Shown: positions 22,891-35,399, numbered from the stretch's first letter. The stretch is DNA of 64,000 nt from Saposhnikovia divaricata (GCA_036435485.1 CM071598.1:174664148-174728147); one strand, 5' to 3'. The notes: generated by a model from the sequence alone, not told the origin. Numbers and translations: made by a program.

Positions 22891-23272
22891 GTATAGGTAT
22901 ATCTATAGCATCGCCCTTTTAAGGGACGACACTATAGGCTACACCAATAGTGTCGCCCTTAAAAGGGCGACGATATAAGCTACACTTATAGCGTCGCACG
23001 ATAAATTGTCGAAGTTTTAGTTATATTCTATAGCGTCGTCCCTCAAATGGGCGACGATATAGGCTATACCTATATCGTCGCCTTTTAATGGGCGACGATA
23101 TAGGTTATACCTATATCGTCGGTTGATGCAAACAACCGACGTCATAGCTTCTGGCAGAACTCAATAAGCGTCAGTTAATGCAAACAACCGACGCAATAGG
23201 TAAAGTGGCGACGGTATAGGTCAATAACCGATGCTATAGGTGGCGACGCAATAGGTCCAGTTTGTACTAGTG
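22890..23272. mobile_element. CACTA element, right subterminal region and end
   Basis: Dense repeats of the GCGTCGG / CCGACGCTATAGG type in both orientations, including CATCGCCCTTTTAAGGG palindromes, end at TTTGTACTAGTG (23261-23272), that is, terminus CACTAGTACAAA. Short inverted motifs packed next to a CACTA end are typical of plant En/Spm elements. No left end or transposase was found, so this is a truncated or deletion derivative, possibly including the 164-bp array. Confidence 0.7.
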
Positions 23273-24377
23273 ATGCCGTGTCAAAGCAAAGGTGCACAAA
23301 AAGCAAATCTTCTCAGTTATCTCTTTGGACAGTAATGTATATACATATCTTTCCAGAACCTAAACGGTGCAGCATGTAATGTAACTTACCGCCATACGTA
23401 TTGGAACATATTCTTTGTGTCGTTTAACAAGAATAGCCTTGTTGCTTGACTCAATACAAAATGTACACCAGTATAATGTCAACGAGCATACAAGCAGAAC
23501 TTTATTTTTGTAACCCAGTCTCATTTGATATGAAAAGTTACATGGGTAGAAAAGGAAGGTAACTATTAATTACTTCGATGTGTTGAATATTATGAACCAC
23601 ACTCACTGCTTGCATTATAAATTTATATTGCATTCAGTGAGGTCAATGGTTAAAGCACCCTATCCCCATAATATTGTTACAAGAATCAACAACTGGTCAC
23701 TGATCCACCATGCAGCAATGGTAGAAGCTAAAGCTCTGGATACACTTAGGCAACTGCAGAAGCTTCAACTCTAATCACATGAAAATACAAAAAACAAAAG
23801 TGCTTGTTGAAAAACAACAAAAAGAATTCGAGTAAGCATGAAAATTATTTTTTAAATTAATATATTCAAACACATAATCCGGATGCAACTAGATATTTTG
23901 AATAACTTAATTACTATCACACTTACAAGTAGAACTGGAAGCAGGAATCGTGAATTCCCAGAAAAATTAGTTCTCAGTCCTCTGGCAAGGTTGCCAATTG
24001 CTTGGATGGCTTCGACTCAACAGAAATATTTACATCTGTAATAATCTGTTTGGGGGAAGATTTTAGTAACATATATAAATTGGTAACATATCAGTTACAA
24101 GGGTTGAAAACAGATGTAAAAAGATAAATATCATACGAGTGGAATTCAGAAATAGTCAACGGTACCAGACATGGACACAGGCCTGCTAAAAACCACCAAA
24201 CACTCTTACACACGAACTAAACTAAAAGACTTGAGCATCCATTCAGCGATTATAAACTTAAAAATGAAAAAAATAGCAAAACAAAAACAAAGAAGATACA
24301 TGGAGAAATTGCGTCTTGTTTATTTTCAAAATTCTGTTCAACTAGTTCCCTATCGCCGTACATCAAAACATAGTGTA

Positions 24378-24752
24378 TCTATACTATATTATAATAAGTG
24401 AAAGGGGTATGATTTGTAGTTGGTTACCCCCTTATTTTTGGTTATCTCCTTATTTTTGGTTATCCTCATTCACAACCGTTAGATCTTCAATTCAAATAGA
24501 TTATGACCGTTAGATACAACAATACTAAAAGTTGAAGGTCTAAGGTTCGAATCCCGCCAACAACATTTTAATATAAAATTAATACTAGATTATGTTATAT
24601 AGAAAGGTTGATGGTTCGATTCTCAGCAACAACATATTAATTTAGATTTAATACTAAACTAAAAATAATATTTAAAATATTATATATACTAAACTATAAA
24701 TAAATTTAAAAAAAATAAAAATAACCCGTGCTTTGCATGGGCTATAAGCTAG
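24378..24752 (+). mobile_element. Non-autonomous Helitron (375 bp)
   Basis: It starts TCTATACTATATTATAATAA after an A and ends GGGCTATAAGCTAG before a T, with the 3' hairpin CCCGTGC..GCATGGG a few bases upstream of CTAG. There is no target duplication, as expected. It has no coding capacity. Confidence 0.8.
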
Positions 24753-25924
24753 TAATATTAATAAGCGAAACCTTTTTTAATGGTACTACTTTTTTGGTTC
24801 GCACTATATTTTGGTTTCACCTCTATTTTGGTTTCACCTCTAAACTCCTATTTTTACTATTATTCTATGTTGTTTTTTTTATTTTGCTCTAAATTCTTAT
24901 TTCTACTTGAATTCTATATTGTTTTTTTAATTAAATTATCTTTGTTATTTTATATAATTATTTTTTTTTTAGAATTTTTACACATAGCAGGCTTTTTTAC
25001 CAGATTCGATAATGATGAACAGTCAGTTACATGAATTAACTCAATTTGCTTTTGTACAACTTTCTATTTGAGTAGTATTCTCACTGTACTTTTCTGTGGG
25101 ATTGTAATGTCACTGATATATTTTTCTGTATTAGTTTACTATTATATATTAAAGTATGTTAAAGTCATTAATATAGGTTTTATACTGAGTAGATTTAAAA
25201 TGGGTTTAAATTAAAAAGCTATATCTATTTTAATTGGAATAAGTTTAAAAAATAATGACTTTGAGTAATAAGTTTTAAACGGTATGAGTCTTAAAAAAAA
25301 ATTGGAAAAATGATTAGGAACATGTGTTTGTATTTTATTTTGGATCAACTAACGAAAATTAAGTAATAAAAACCTAATTTCGATACTTAAATTTTAATAT
25401 TAAACCTTATTATGTATATTTATAAATAAAAAGAATTAATTGAGAACAATTAAGTGAAAATAATTAAATATTAAAGGTACAAAAAATAGACACCAAAAAT
25501 ATTAATATTTCCTTTTAAATATATAATATAAATAACAAATAATGTCATATAAATGTAATAGACACGTAAAAATTTAAGAGTGATGGCCCTAAATAATCAC
25601 TTTTCCGCTTAAAAGGCCCAAAATACTGAAATCAGAAAATTGGCTCTATTTACCGACGAGATACGACATTTCGTATTATGCAACACAGGGATACGGCGTT
25701 TCGTGTGCCTTATCAGCAGCTGATACGGAGTTTCGTGTGATGCAACAACGAGATACGGCATTTGGTGTAGCGTATTAGGTTAAAATTTTAGTGCTCCTGG
25801 CGGGCCTGTAAGAGTATCAGCATTGATACGGCATTTCGTTTGGCATTTAAAGATTATTATTAATAAAAAAATGAGTCATTTAAAAAAATAAACTCGGCCG
25901 TGCTTCGCACGGGTTATCAACTAG
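24753..25924 (+). mobile_element. Second Helitron; 5' end interrupted or unclear
   Basis: The 3' end is clear: hairpin CCGTGC..GCACGG at 25898-25912, then TTATCAACTAG ending at 25924, followed by T. The 5' side (TAATATTAATAAGCGAAACC after 24752) looks like a Helitron start whose first bases lie left of the 375-bp Helitron, suggesting one nested in the other. Interior AT-rich; contains five copies of a GATACGGCATTTCGT-like motif. Confidence 0.6.
25660..25842. repeat. Five GATACG-n6-CGT mini-palindromes
   Basis: Variants of GATACGGCATTTCGTGT at 25660, 25690, 25722, 25752 and 25825, spaced about 30 bp for the first four. Most units have ACG..CGT arms and the first has ATACG..CGTAT. No gene overlaps. 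Confidence 0.7.
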
Positions 25925-26062
25925 TTTGTGATAATTGAAGAATAAAGGGTTATTAGCATCATTACCCCATATCTCACCCCTCTTATCGTCCCGAATCTCA
26001 ACTAAGTATGTTTCAATATTCAGTGTGTCTTAACTCTATCATAACTAGAATTAAATCAAGTA

Positions 26063-26319
26063 TGTTATATATTATTGTATGACTTTTAGATTTACAACTA
26101 CCATTATAACTCCAACCCTTAGCTTTCCATTATCCTTGTAACTCCTTCAACTCTTGACCTTTCAATAGCATTGTAACTTATGATTTGATAGGCTATATAT
26201 AGCCTCACATATACATTGTTTAGATATGAGAAATAATAGAATGATCTCCCTTCTCTCTTCTATCTAACTTTCTCTCTTGCTCTCTTACTCTCACTATATT
26301 ATATATTATATACATAACA
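26063..26319 (+). repeat. Copia 5' LTR
   Basis: 257 bp. It contains the palindrome GGCTATATATAGCC (26191-26204), which includes the likely TATA box and is broken by one substitution in the 3' LTR. Confidence 0.9.
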
Positions 26320-26860
26320 CGTTATCAGCACGATTGCGAAAAAAAAATCTGGGAAGTGCAAGAAAACTTGGAGCTATCCAGAAGGTACGTATAATATTAT
26401 TTATTAGCATTGATCTATAATATGAGTATACAAAAGATTTGATGTTATCTTACATTTACACGATAGATTGAATGCAATCTACCGTGTCTTTATAATCAGT
26501 CTACATTTACACGGTAAATTGAATTCAACCTTATATACTTACTATTTGTTATTATGTCTCTTAGTTTATATAGCAAATTAACTGCATGCAACATGTTTAT
26601 ATTTGCTTATCTTGAAGCTCCTTGAGATCTCTATCTAATCAAAAGTAGACAAACCTTAGCAAAATGGATTAAATTCGTATGTGTGCAAAGTGAAAATTAC
26701 ATATATTAATATGTCTAATTCTTTAATTATGCATGATTTTCTGATGGAATACTGTTATCAAATTATATGTGTCCATGTCAATATAATGTTTTTAGTAACA
26801 CATGTTGTATTTATGCTTATTTTATAAATTGACACTGTTTGGAATTATATTTTAGTGATA

Positions 26861-27941
26861 ATGTCGAATCTTACAAAACTCGAGTTCAATGCACTTGATG
26901 TCACCGGAAAAAATTATTTGACATGGATTCTTGATGCTGAAATCCATCTTAGTGCTATGGGTCTTGGTGACACCATAAAAGAGGGAAATAAAACCTCCGA
27001 ACAAGAAAAGGCAAAGGCTATGATATTTCTCCGCCATCATCTTAATGAAGGCCTAAAAAACTGAATATTTAACTATTAAAGATCCATCAACTCTTTGGAA
27101 GGATCTCAAAGAAAGATATGACCACAAAAAAATGGTGATACTCCCAAAAGCTCGCTATGATTGGATACAATTGCGATTGCAAGATTATAAAAGTGTGAGC
27201 GAGTATAACTCTGCCATGTTTAAAATTACATCTCAACTGAAATTATATGGTGAGAATATCACCGATAAAGATATGTTGGAAAAAACATATTCCACTTTCC
27301 ATGCCAATAATATGCTCTTGCAGCAACAATATCGTGAACGTGGATTCACAAAAAATTCTGAGCTAATTTCTTTCTTGCTTCTTGCTGAACAAAATAATGA
27401 ACTTCTGCTGAAAAATCATCAAGCACGTCCAACTGGCTCAACACTATTCCCTGAAGTGAATGCGGTGACTAATAATGAATATGGAAATAATAAGCCATTT
27501 GGACGTGGGCGTGGGCGTGGACGTGGATATGGACGTGCCCGTAGTCGTAATTTTGGGCATGGTCGAGGTCATAATTATCGAAGTTTCACCAACTTTAAAA
27601 GGAAGCCTCACCACCAGAAGTGGACAAAAAATGAGGAAAAACCCGAGGGAAGTACGATGGTTAAAAGGGGTGAAAGTGTTTGTAGTCGTTGTGGAATAAA
27701 AGGTCATTGGAGACGTACATGTCGTACCTCCAAGCACTTTGCTGACCTTTATCAAGCCTCTTTGAAAAATGTTGAAACTAATTTCACTGAACAAAATGAT
27801 CCCTTGGAAATTGCTCATCTTGAAGCACACCTTAGTGGTGCAGATCCAGTTGATCCTTCGGGCCTCACTCACATGGAAGTTGGTGATTTCTATGAAGATG
27901 GGAATGATGAGATGGTCAAATCTGGTGGTGGCAATAATTAG
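26861..27941 (+). pseudogene. Copia gag with zinc knuckle
   Basis: An ATG at 26861 gives MSNLTKLEFNALDVTGKNYL, a standard copia gag start, with SAMGLGDTIKEG following. The frame ends at 27064 (ENLN-type slip: KN then stop) and gag resumes in another frame from about 27080 to 27941: PKARYDWIQLRLQDYKSVSE, a G/R repeat FGRGRGRGRGYGR, then CSRCGIKGHWRRTC (CX2CX4HX4C zinc knuckle). One frameshift near 27064-27130 therefore separates the two halves; the second half is open for 269 codons. Gag is much better preserved than pol. Confidence 0.8.
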
Positions 27942-28115
27942 ACCATATTTTTAAAACTTTGCTTTTGCTTATTGAATATTGAATATTTCTGTTCAAACTC
28001 TATAATGATTGGCTTTGCTTTATGCATTCTATATAATTCTCTCTTAGCATGAATGAGTTGTTTTGAATATTATTCTAATCTTCATTTATATATTTGTTTA
28101 TTAAGAATTATGGCT

Positions 28116-28469
28116 AGTAATTTCTCATTATGTGCTATGAAAGATGAAGAATCATTTTGTTTGGCGGATAGTGCAACAACACATAAAATTTTGAAAAAGA
28201 AAGAATATTTTCCGCATCTCATATTAGCTAAAACTAATGTTAATAAAATATCGGGTGCATCAGATATTATTGAAGGCTCCGGAAGAGCAAGTATAGTGTT
28301 ACCTAATGGTACACATTTATTTATTGAAAATGCCATGTTCTCCACCCGATCAAAAAGAAACCTTTTGAGTTTCAAAGATATACGCCATAATGGCTATCAT
28401 ATTGAGATAACAAATGAGAATGGCGATGAATTTCTCTATATCATGTCTATAGTCTCTGGGAGGAAGTAA
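28116..28469 (+). pseudogene. Copia protease region
   Basis: An open stretch includes CLADSATTHKILKKKEYF, the copia protease active-site region (here DSA, the family often having D-S/T-G/A), then SGASDIIEGSGRASIVLPNG and RSKRNLLSFKDIRHNGYHIE. It ends with a stop at 28467-28469 where pol would continue, so it is separated from gag by a gap in frame and from integrase by stops. Confidence 0.75.
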
Positions 28470-31260
28470 ATAATAGAAAAACTCCCATCATATAAATCTG
28501 CATTATATTATACCTTTATTAATCTAGTAGAGACACACATGATAATGAGTCAAAAATTATTAAACCCGGAAAATTTTCTTATGTGACATGATCGCTTATG
28601 TCATTCGGGTTCAAGAATGATGCGAAGAATTATTGAAAATTCAAATGGACATCATCTAAAGAATAAAGATGACTTTTGTCAATACTATACAACAAAACAT
28701 GAGCCATCCAAAGGGGGAGTATTGTATATATTGGATGTCTCGTTACATCGAGCAGGTATATTATTATCATGGTATTGAGTGAGAAAAAAATCTAATATTA
28801 TTGATGTTATTATACTCTCCCAAGTGAAAGAGAATCGAATATGCGATTATGATATTTCATATTACACTGAAAAACCATTGAGATATGTATTAAAGTAAAT
28901 CAGAAGTTTACTGATAACTTTATAGTTGGTATGACTAAACCATGCCAATTTTATAAAAGATGTGAATATTAATTGAAATTTTATATGGACGTTTATCGAA
29001 GAACTAGAAGATTCTTCTCAAAATATATGTTAATAAGGCAAATTGATCATGAACTATATGGTTAAATGTCTAGTTGTTATATACTCACAACCTGAAGTTT
29101 GTGAGTCTGATTAATCAAAACAAGAATATGCATTTGGTGAGTCTACTACTCAAGTGCTCAATGAAATTTATCATCCATTAAAAATTGTCGAATATATTGT
29201 GGCTCATTTTGATTAACATCTAGCTATCTAATTATCATAATTTCTCCCCGTCATGAACAAATTTTTGGTCAGCTCAGATTGTTCCACCACAACACTGAAA
29301 TGGATGGTTAAATTGGGTATACATTATACATGAGTGGTTATTAGTTTGGTACCATCTATGTGTATATGTTTATGACTCGGTCTAATGTGTTTGTTTTCCC
29401 AAAATCAGGGGGAGAAGCTAAATAGCTGGTAATATATTAGTTATCATTGCCTCGTCTTGATCCTCATAGTAAAGAATACGAACCAAAAGTTCATTTATTT
29501 ACATTTTTAATTGTTGCCAGACATACATATGCTGACCTGAAAGAATTGCTATATTACATATACCAGCTACACATGCTCCAAATAAATATGTCCCATAAGG
29601 ACAACCATAAGAAGCTAATGTGTCTAAAGAACGCGTGAAGCGTGATAGACCAGCGGGTTCCATAACAAAACTATGTATATCCTTAAAAGTAAAACGGAGC
29701 AGTGATTGATGATGGCTAAATCGAAAAGTGGATAACTTTTGAATGATCTCCAGAAGAGATTTTACAAGAAAAAAAAATATGAAAAAGGTACCTGAAAAAT
29801 TGTGAGATCTCAATAAATTGTGTCATGTCTAGAATAATATGGAACCATTAATCAAATCGACGTCGACAATATGAAATTTAATACTTGAGGTTATGGATAA
29901 TAACGAGGATCAGAAAATAATCTCTTTTGAATTTAGAAAAGATTGGCCAAAGATATAAGAAAAATGATTAAATCAAGGCAAAATCTCTTGCAAAGAGAAA
30001 AAAAATATTTGGACCTGAAGTCCGCAAACCTGAAGTTGTGAATGTGACACTCTATAAGAAATATTATCTCTTAAAAGTAGAGAAATAGTTTTAGAACTGC
30101 AGTTTACGCACCTAAAGGTGCCATGTCAGTGGGATGTGAGCAGATACATGTGTGGAAAGGAAAGTAATTATTTACGAAAGATAAGCTCACGTAGTTATAC
30201 AATGATCTTATATTGATTACGAAGAGATTTTATCTTGTGGTGGATATAATTATATGATGGGTAAAGTCTGGCGATATAAGATTGAGTATGTGAACATTTT
30301 ACAAGACCCACTTGACATAATCCTAGAAGGATATAAACTGCTGGAAGCAGTGAATTAAATTCTCGAGAACTAATCCTTTCAAATTATAAATGGATATGGA
30401 CCAAAAGTCCAACATTAAATTATTCCGGAATGAGATGTTTTATGTATTCTAAGATTATAGGCGATAACTCATAAAAATTTCTGGCCAGAGTGGATGGAAA
30501 TTAGAATATGTTTCTAATTGACATTCAAATGAGTTCATAAACAAAATACATTGAGATTATTTTATTGTTTTGTAAGCTATGAAGTTCACCTATTACTTTG
30601 GAATTTTTCTGAAGCAATAAACATTTTGTGGGAGAAACATAACTTCTTCCGTGAAGGAAGATTAGTCACTATTGTGAGGACTTGAAAAGAAAATTATTGG
30701 TCCTGAAGTACCACATAAAGCAGTAAGATACTAATTTATCTGGCTAATTGTATATGTCCCGATATAATTAATTTACTAGAAGACTTTAAAGTATATCCAG
30801 TTTGAAGGTATGAGAATCTTAAAGGTACATAAAGAAAAATTTGATCTCTACTAACCTAAGGGTTTAAACTGATTTTGCGGGAGCAAAATGTTTACTCTAA
30901 TTCTCATAATTTCGATCTCATATTGAATATGTACTAACATATGGTGAAGATATTATTATTTTGTATGCAATAAAATTAACAAATGCAGACACTTCTTATG
31001 ACTGTATCGTGATTCTGGCAACCCATGATGATGGTCTTCTATATGGTTAAGATTGGAGATCTGATATTAAAGGTGATAGGACGAAACACATTGATGCAAA
31101 GTTTTTCTTCACTCATGAGCTTTAGCAAAGGGGAGAAATTGATGTCTGTCAAATTCTGTCATCAGAGAATCCATCAGATTTGTTCACAAAAGCACTTCCT
31201 ACATCATCTTTTGAGAAATAGGTAAATAAGATTGGAATGCGTAAGATTGATATATATTGA
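28470..31260 (+). pseudogene. Copia IN-RT-RNaseH, heavily decayed
   Basis: Only short scraps survive in changing frames: GSRMMRRIIENSNGHHLKN (pre-integrase, about 28610-28670), NVSKERVKRDRPAGS (linker between integrase and RT, about 29600-29650), and a terminal RNase H piece with HHLLRNR and a KIGMRKIDIY-like tail near 31130-31260. I find no integrase DDE core and no RT YVDD. The 2.8-kb length suggests both point decay and deletions. Confidence 0.7.
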
Positions 31261-31407
31261 AATGAGGGGGAGACATGATACTTCTTTTACATTACATTAT
31301 GTACAAACACATGTACTCTTTTTCCTTCACTAGGGTTTTTTCCACGGGGTTTTTCCTAGTAAGGTTTTAACGAGACATGATGTTTGTGCGAGTCATCCAA
31401 GGAGGAG

Positions 31408-31664
31408 TGTTATATATTATTGTATGACTCTTAGCTTTACAACTACCATTATAACTCCAACCCTTAGCTTTTCATTATCCTTGTAACTCCTCCAACTCTT
31501 GACCTTTCAATAGCATTGTAACTTATGATTTGATAGGCTATATATAACCTCACATGTACATTGTTTAGATATGAGAAATAATAGAATGATCTTCCTTCTC
31601 TCTTCTATCTAACTTTCTCTCTTGCTCTCTTACTCTCACTATATTATATATTATATACATAACA
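31408..31664 (+). repeat. Copia 3' LTR
   Basis: 257 bp, differing from the 5' LTR at seven sites, six of them transitions. Followed by target duplication AAGTA. Confidence 0.9.
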
Positions 31665-34072
31665 AAGTACCATATTTCATTTGAGTATCAATCAGTATAC
31701 TCTGACGAGTATTATAACTGAAACAGTTACCTATATATAACAGTGAGGATTACTGAATACTGATAAAGATATAAAGGACAACATTCCAAACTAACAGTTG
31801 CCTGCTCAAAATGAATGACCGTTGAGAATGTGTAAAACCATTTCAACTGTAACATCTACTTAGGCAAATAAGATAACATTTGAATGATGCAAAGCACAAT
31901 TTAATGCAACTAGACTAGTCACGGTCCCATTTAATGACAAGACTGATCCGAATATAAAATGTAGGTAGAAGAATTAAAAAGTCGTAGTGTTGTGAATAGC
32001 ACAATTAATCGCCTAACATATTATGCAGGTAGAAGAACTTGAATATACTTATATCCATTTTGCAAAAATGCCAAAAAAAAAAAACTTTAAAGTTTGTGTA
32101 ATGTTATAACAATAGAGAATCTAAGTTCATCAAGATACTGATATACCACAGATACAATAACTTGTGTATTAAAACTTCTAAAGCTTAACACTTCATGACA
32201 TGAAAAGGGTTCTTTGTGCCATATATGGGCATATCAACAACTATATCTATATATTTACGAGGGAAGGGGTATTGACAATCAAGCTCTCAACCTTTCGGCA
32301 GTAGGGATAACCTCAAACCACGGATCAACCCCAAAATCCTCTGGAATATCAAGAGTTAGCATAGGAAACTAGCCAGAGTACAATACTTGCATCAGTACCC
32401 AATGAAAAAAATTATTATAAAATACTTTATGCACTAAAATTACTTTATACTAAGTTTCCAGCAGATGGACAAAGTAATAAATAAGCTTTTCCCAAAGAAA
32501 AAACAAATTCACTTCAGCCAAAGATGTCGTGCGATCTAACAAAAAATTTATTAGCAATGGGTATCATACCTTTTTAAGTGTTAAAAAATTTTCTGTAAAA
32601 TCACCAGGAACTATCCTTTTTGTAAAGCAAGCTTTGATAATCCACCACAGCCTCTTTCCATTCTGACTATTTGGTAGCTTTCTACAGGATCATAAAATAA
32701 AAAAAATGTAAGCAGCAGAAAAGGCATTGCCAATAATTAGTCAATATGCAGGTTAAAGAACTTTTAGATCATTTTTAACATAAAGGAAGAAAGAGCACTA
32801 ACCACTCCAGTGAGAAGTAGTGTTCTCTAAAGGTGTCAATATATCTACAGGATCTACAAGTCATATTCATCTATCTCCTGAGGAGCTGACAGAAATATAT
32901 GTATAAGCACCAATGGGCAGATCAACTTAATATGCCAACAGAACAGGCAACTTCATTAGCTGATAGATCAAACGAAGTAACTTATCGAGGTATCTTAATG
33001 GCTTTGGAGTGGATAACATACTATCTGGAGCTGCTTCTTCAGCTGGACCAGACACTGCAATGAAACCACCGACATAGCTTCTGGTTCTGGTCTCGGCTCT
33101 TTGTCTTGCTCAGATCTAGAAATTTATTCATAGAAAAGCTATCATTTATAAAATAGAAGCAAAATTATTCTGGCCCTAAAATCCACAGCTCGTCATAGTC
33201 AAGAACTTTATGAAAATTTTGTTTCAACATACTTCCGGAGTGGGTCATACTGAGCAAGTTAATTTGGTTTATCCCTATGACATGTATGTATTTGTACCAA
33301 TTGATTCAGAGTACTATTTTCTGTAATTACACCATTATGTCATCCATCTAGTATGTGGATTTTAAAGGTTAGAAAAGCATAAATAGTTTTCTCCTGATAA
33401 AAGGGTTTACTTAAAGTTTTAAAAGAAATTATTGAAGTTTTAAGTTAGATGCTGGGAGCAAATCTTCACATAAACAGCCTACATAAAGAAATATATACAA
33501 CCTTTAGTCAAATGAAATAAATGCTTTTACAATTCAAACAATTACCTTTATCTTACGAGATGGCCTAGCAGACCTGTGACCTTAGCAAGCTCGGCCTCCA
33601 ACTCTTTTTTCTTTAAAAAGCAAAAAGGGAGACAATAGTATCATATTTCATAGAGTTAAAAACAAGAGGTTACAAGGATGAACATTAGGACAATTGGTGA
33701 TATACATACCCTTGTATCAAACATTTTCTCAAAGAAAGTTGGTTTCATTGGAATACAACCACAAAGCTCAAGTGTAACTCCTTTGGATAAAGCACGAACA
33801 TTCTGATCTTGGTGATCCAAGAGTTCCAAAAGCATCTTTATAATTCTTTGCGGAGGTACAATCTTTGATCCAAACTCACTAAAAATGTAGAAAACTTTAA
33901 ATAAAACATCTATCCAGATTTGGAGTGCTAAACGATAAATTATGAAGTACTTAATAAATTATTAAAAGACACATCTTGGGACACATCAAAAACCTTAGGG
34001 CTTGAAACATGACATCTATGGCAGGTACAACTGCTTTCGCAACTTTGGCTTTGATTGCAATCTCCTTGCATC

Positions 34073-35191
34073 CTACAGTCAAATTAAAAAAAAAATTTCT
34101 TCAGAAAAAGTGCAAGCAAACAAAACTACATATTTACTGCAGAATCAAAACTAACACGCAGAATCAAGTTAAGAGGCAAGGTAATAAACACTAATATAAG
34201 CAAAGATGCAGACCAATTGTACGTCTCTACCATTTTCTAAAGTCTCAACTCCAATTACCTTAGGGAATGCGGAATGCAACAAACTCAGTTCTTTACTTCT
34301 TTAACACGCTTTGTTACTTTTCCAAAATTTTTGTTTCTTGTTTTATGTGCACTAATATGAGAATACAAAATTCAAAATAAACTAGAAAAATAAGTTAAAA
34401 ACTTATCTCGCTCGCAATTTACAAAAATTCAAATAATCTGAGCAATACAGTTTTACTATGCATATGCACTAAATCGAAGTTACCTTCATTGTACAGAAGC
34501 ACCTTCATTGTACAGAAGCACCACAACGGCACAACGCAAATTCACATGGCATTTTTTTTCCTATAAAATTAATCACATAAACTTTCAAAATTTAAACAAC
34601 TACATTAATGTACATGCAATACACAACATAAACAATACTTCCTCCATTCCTTTTTTTAATAGTCGCTTTGACTTTTTGCACGTATTTTAAGATGCAAAAA
34701 AATCGTACTTCTATATGTTATTTTTGAAAATTTCTTTTTTTTTAATAAAAGTTTAACATTTAAATTTTTAAAACATACATGTTCTAAAAATAAACAATCA
34801 TAGGCATATCTAAGAAGTAACTAATCACTTAAATTTCCATAACATGCAAGTTACACACATGATAGTATGTTGTAAAACTAAAGAGAACTCGGAAAAGTAT
34901 ACCTTAAACCGGTCTACAGTCCCTTTATGACTAGGGCTTTTCTCCGATTCTTGCTCTCTATTTTATATATTTGTTGTGCTCTTTATCTTTATTAATGTAC
35001 AGGCAAAAGGATACTTAATTAATTAATCAATAAATCATCGTATCGATCAGTCACAATTAGAAGTTTTTTTATAGCAATGATTAGTGTATATTTGAATTCG
35101 AAACTTGAAAAAGATATAGAGCAGGATGCCCAATTCCTAATTAATATATTTTAAATTAAAACATTTAAGTTACCTTCCAAGATTACAGAAA
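34073..35191. other. AT-rich flank with MITE fragment
   Basis: No gene seen upstream of the MOR1 remnant. ATACTTCCTCCATTCC at 34636-34651 looks like one end of a Stowaway-type MITE without a partner. A direct repeat of CACCTTCATTGTACAGAAG occurs at about 34482-34519. Confidence 0.4.
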
Positions 35192-35399
35192 CTAGGTAAC
35201 AAAGTCGTGCTACGCGCGAAAGCATTTTTTAAAATCGTATATATAACATCATTATTTGTTGAGTTTTATTATTTGAAATTTGATATGATGAATTGAAACT
35301 TGTGTAAAATGTAGCTAAATTTAAATGTTAAAGAATTATAGAGAAAAAAGTTAGCAGAAAGAAAACTTGTTTCAGTTAAACTCTTAAGTATTAATAATA

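Larger units (their letters stand above)
26063..31664 (+). mobile_element. Ty1/copia retrotransposon with complete LTRs
   Basis: 257-bp LTRs at 26063-26319 and 31408-31664 begin TGTTATATATT and end TACATAACA, and are flanked by perfect duplications AAGTA (26058-26062, 31665-31669). The LTRs differ at about 7 of 257 positions. After the left LTR comes CGTTATCAGCACGATTG, which probably includes the priming site but is not the usual TGGTATCAGAGC. Before the right LTR is CCAAGGAGGAG, and another purine run (GAGGGGGAGA) is at 31264-31273. Gag is largely preserved, but integrase, RT and RNase H survive only as scraps. It inserted into a MOR1 intron. Confidence 0.9.
23390..34072 (-). pseudogene. MOR1: MOR1/GEM1 (XMAP215 family) gene remnant
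   Basis: At least eight exon remnants in correct minus-strand order with GT..AG borders: 33994-34072 (AKVAKAVVPAIDVMFQAL), 33710-33878 (EFGSKIVPPQRIIKMLLEL, LLDHQDQNVRALSKGVTLEL), 33546-33615 (KKKELEAELAKVTG), 33022-33115 (RSEQDKEP), ~32803-32887 (PQEIDEYD), 32570-32681 (KEAVVDYQ), 23927-24045 (IQAIGNLARGLRTNFSGNSR) and 23390-~23470 (SSNKAILVKRHKEYVP). They match the TOG1-TOG2 region of the plant microtubule polymerase MOR1. Stops (DEYDL then stop; KATK then stop) and frame slips show it is dead. Retained introns mean a genomic, not retroposed, copy. The N-terminus and most of the ~2000-aa protein are absent. Two Helitrons and a copia element fill the intron at 24046-32569. Confidence 0.85.

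Noticed and set aside
32260..32400. Possible further MOR1 exon (minus, LDIPEDFGVDPWFEVIPTAE)
   Set aside because: Exon-like in sense, but it does not match the MOR1 region expected there, and no clear splice sites were seen; source unknown.
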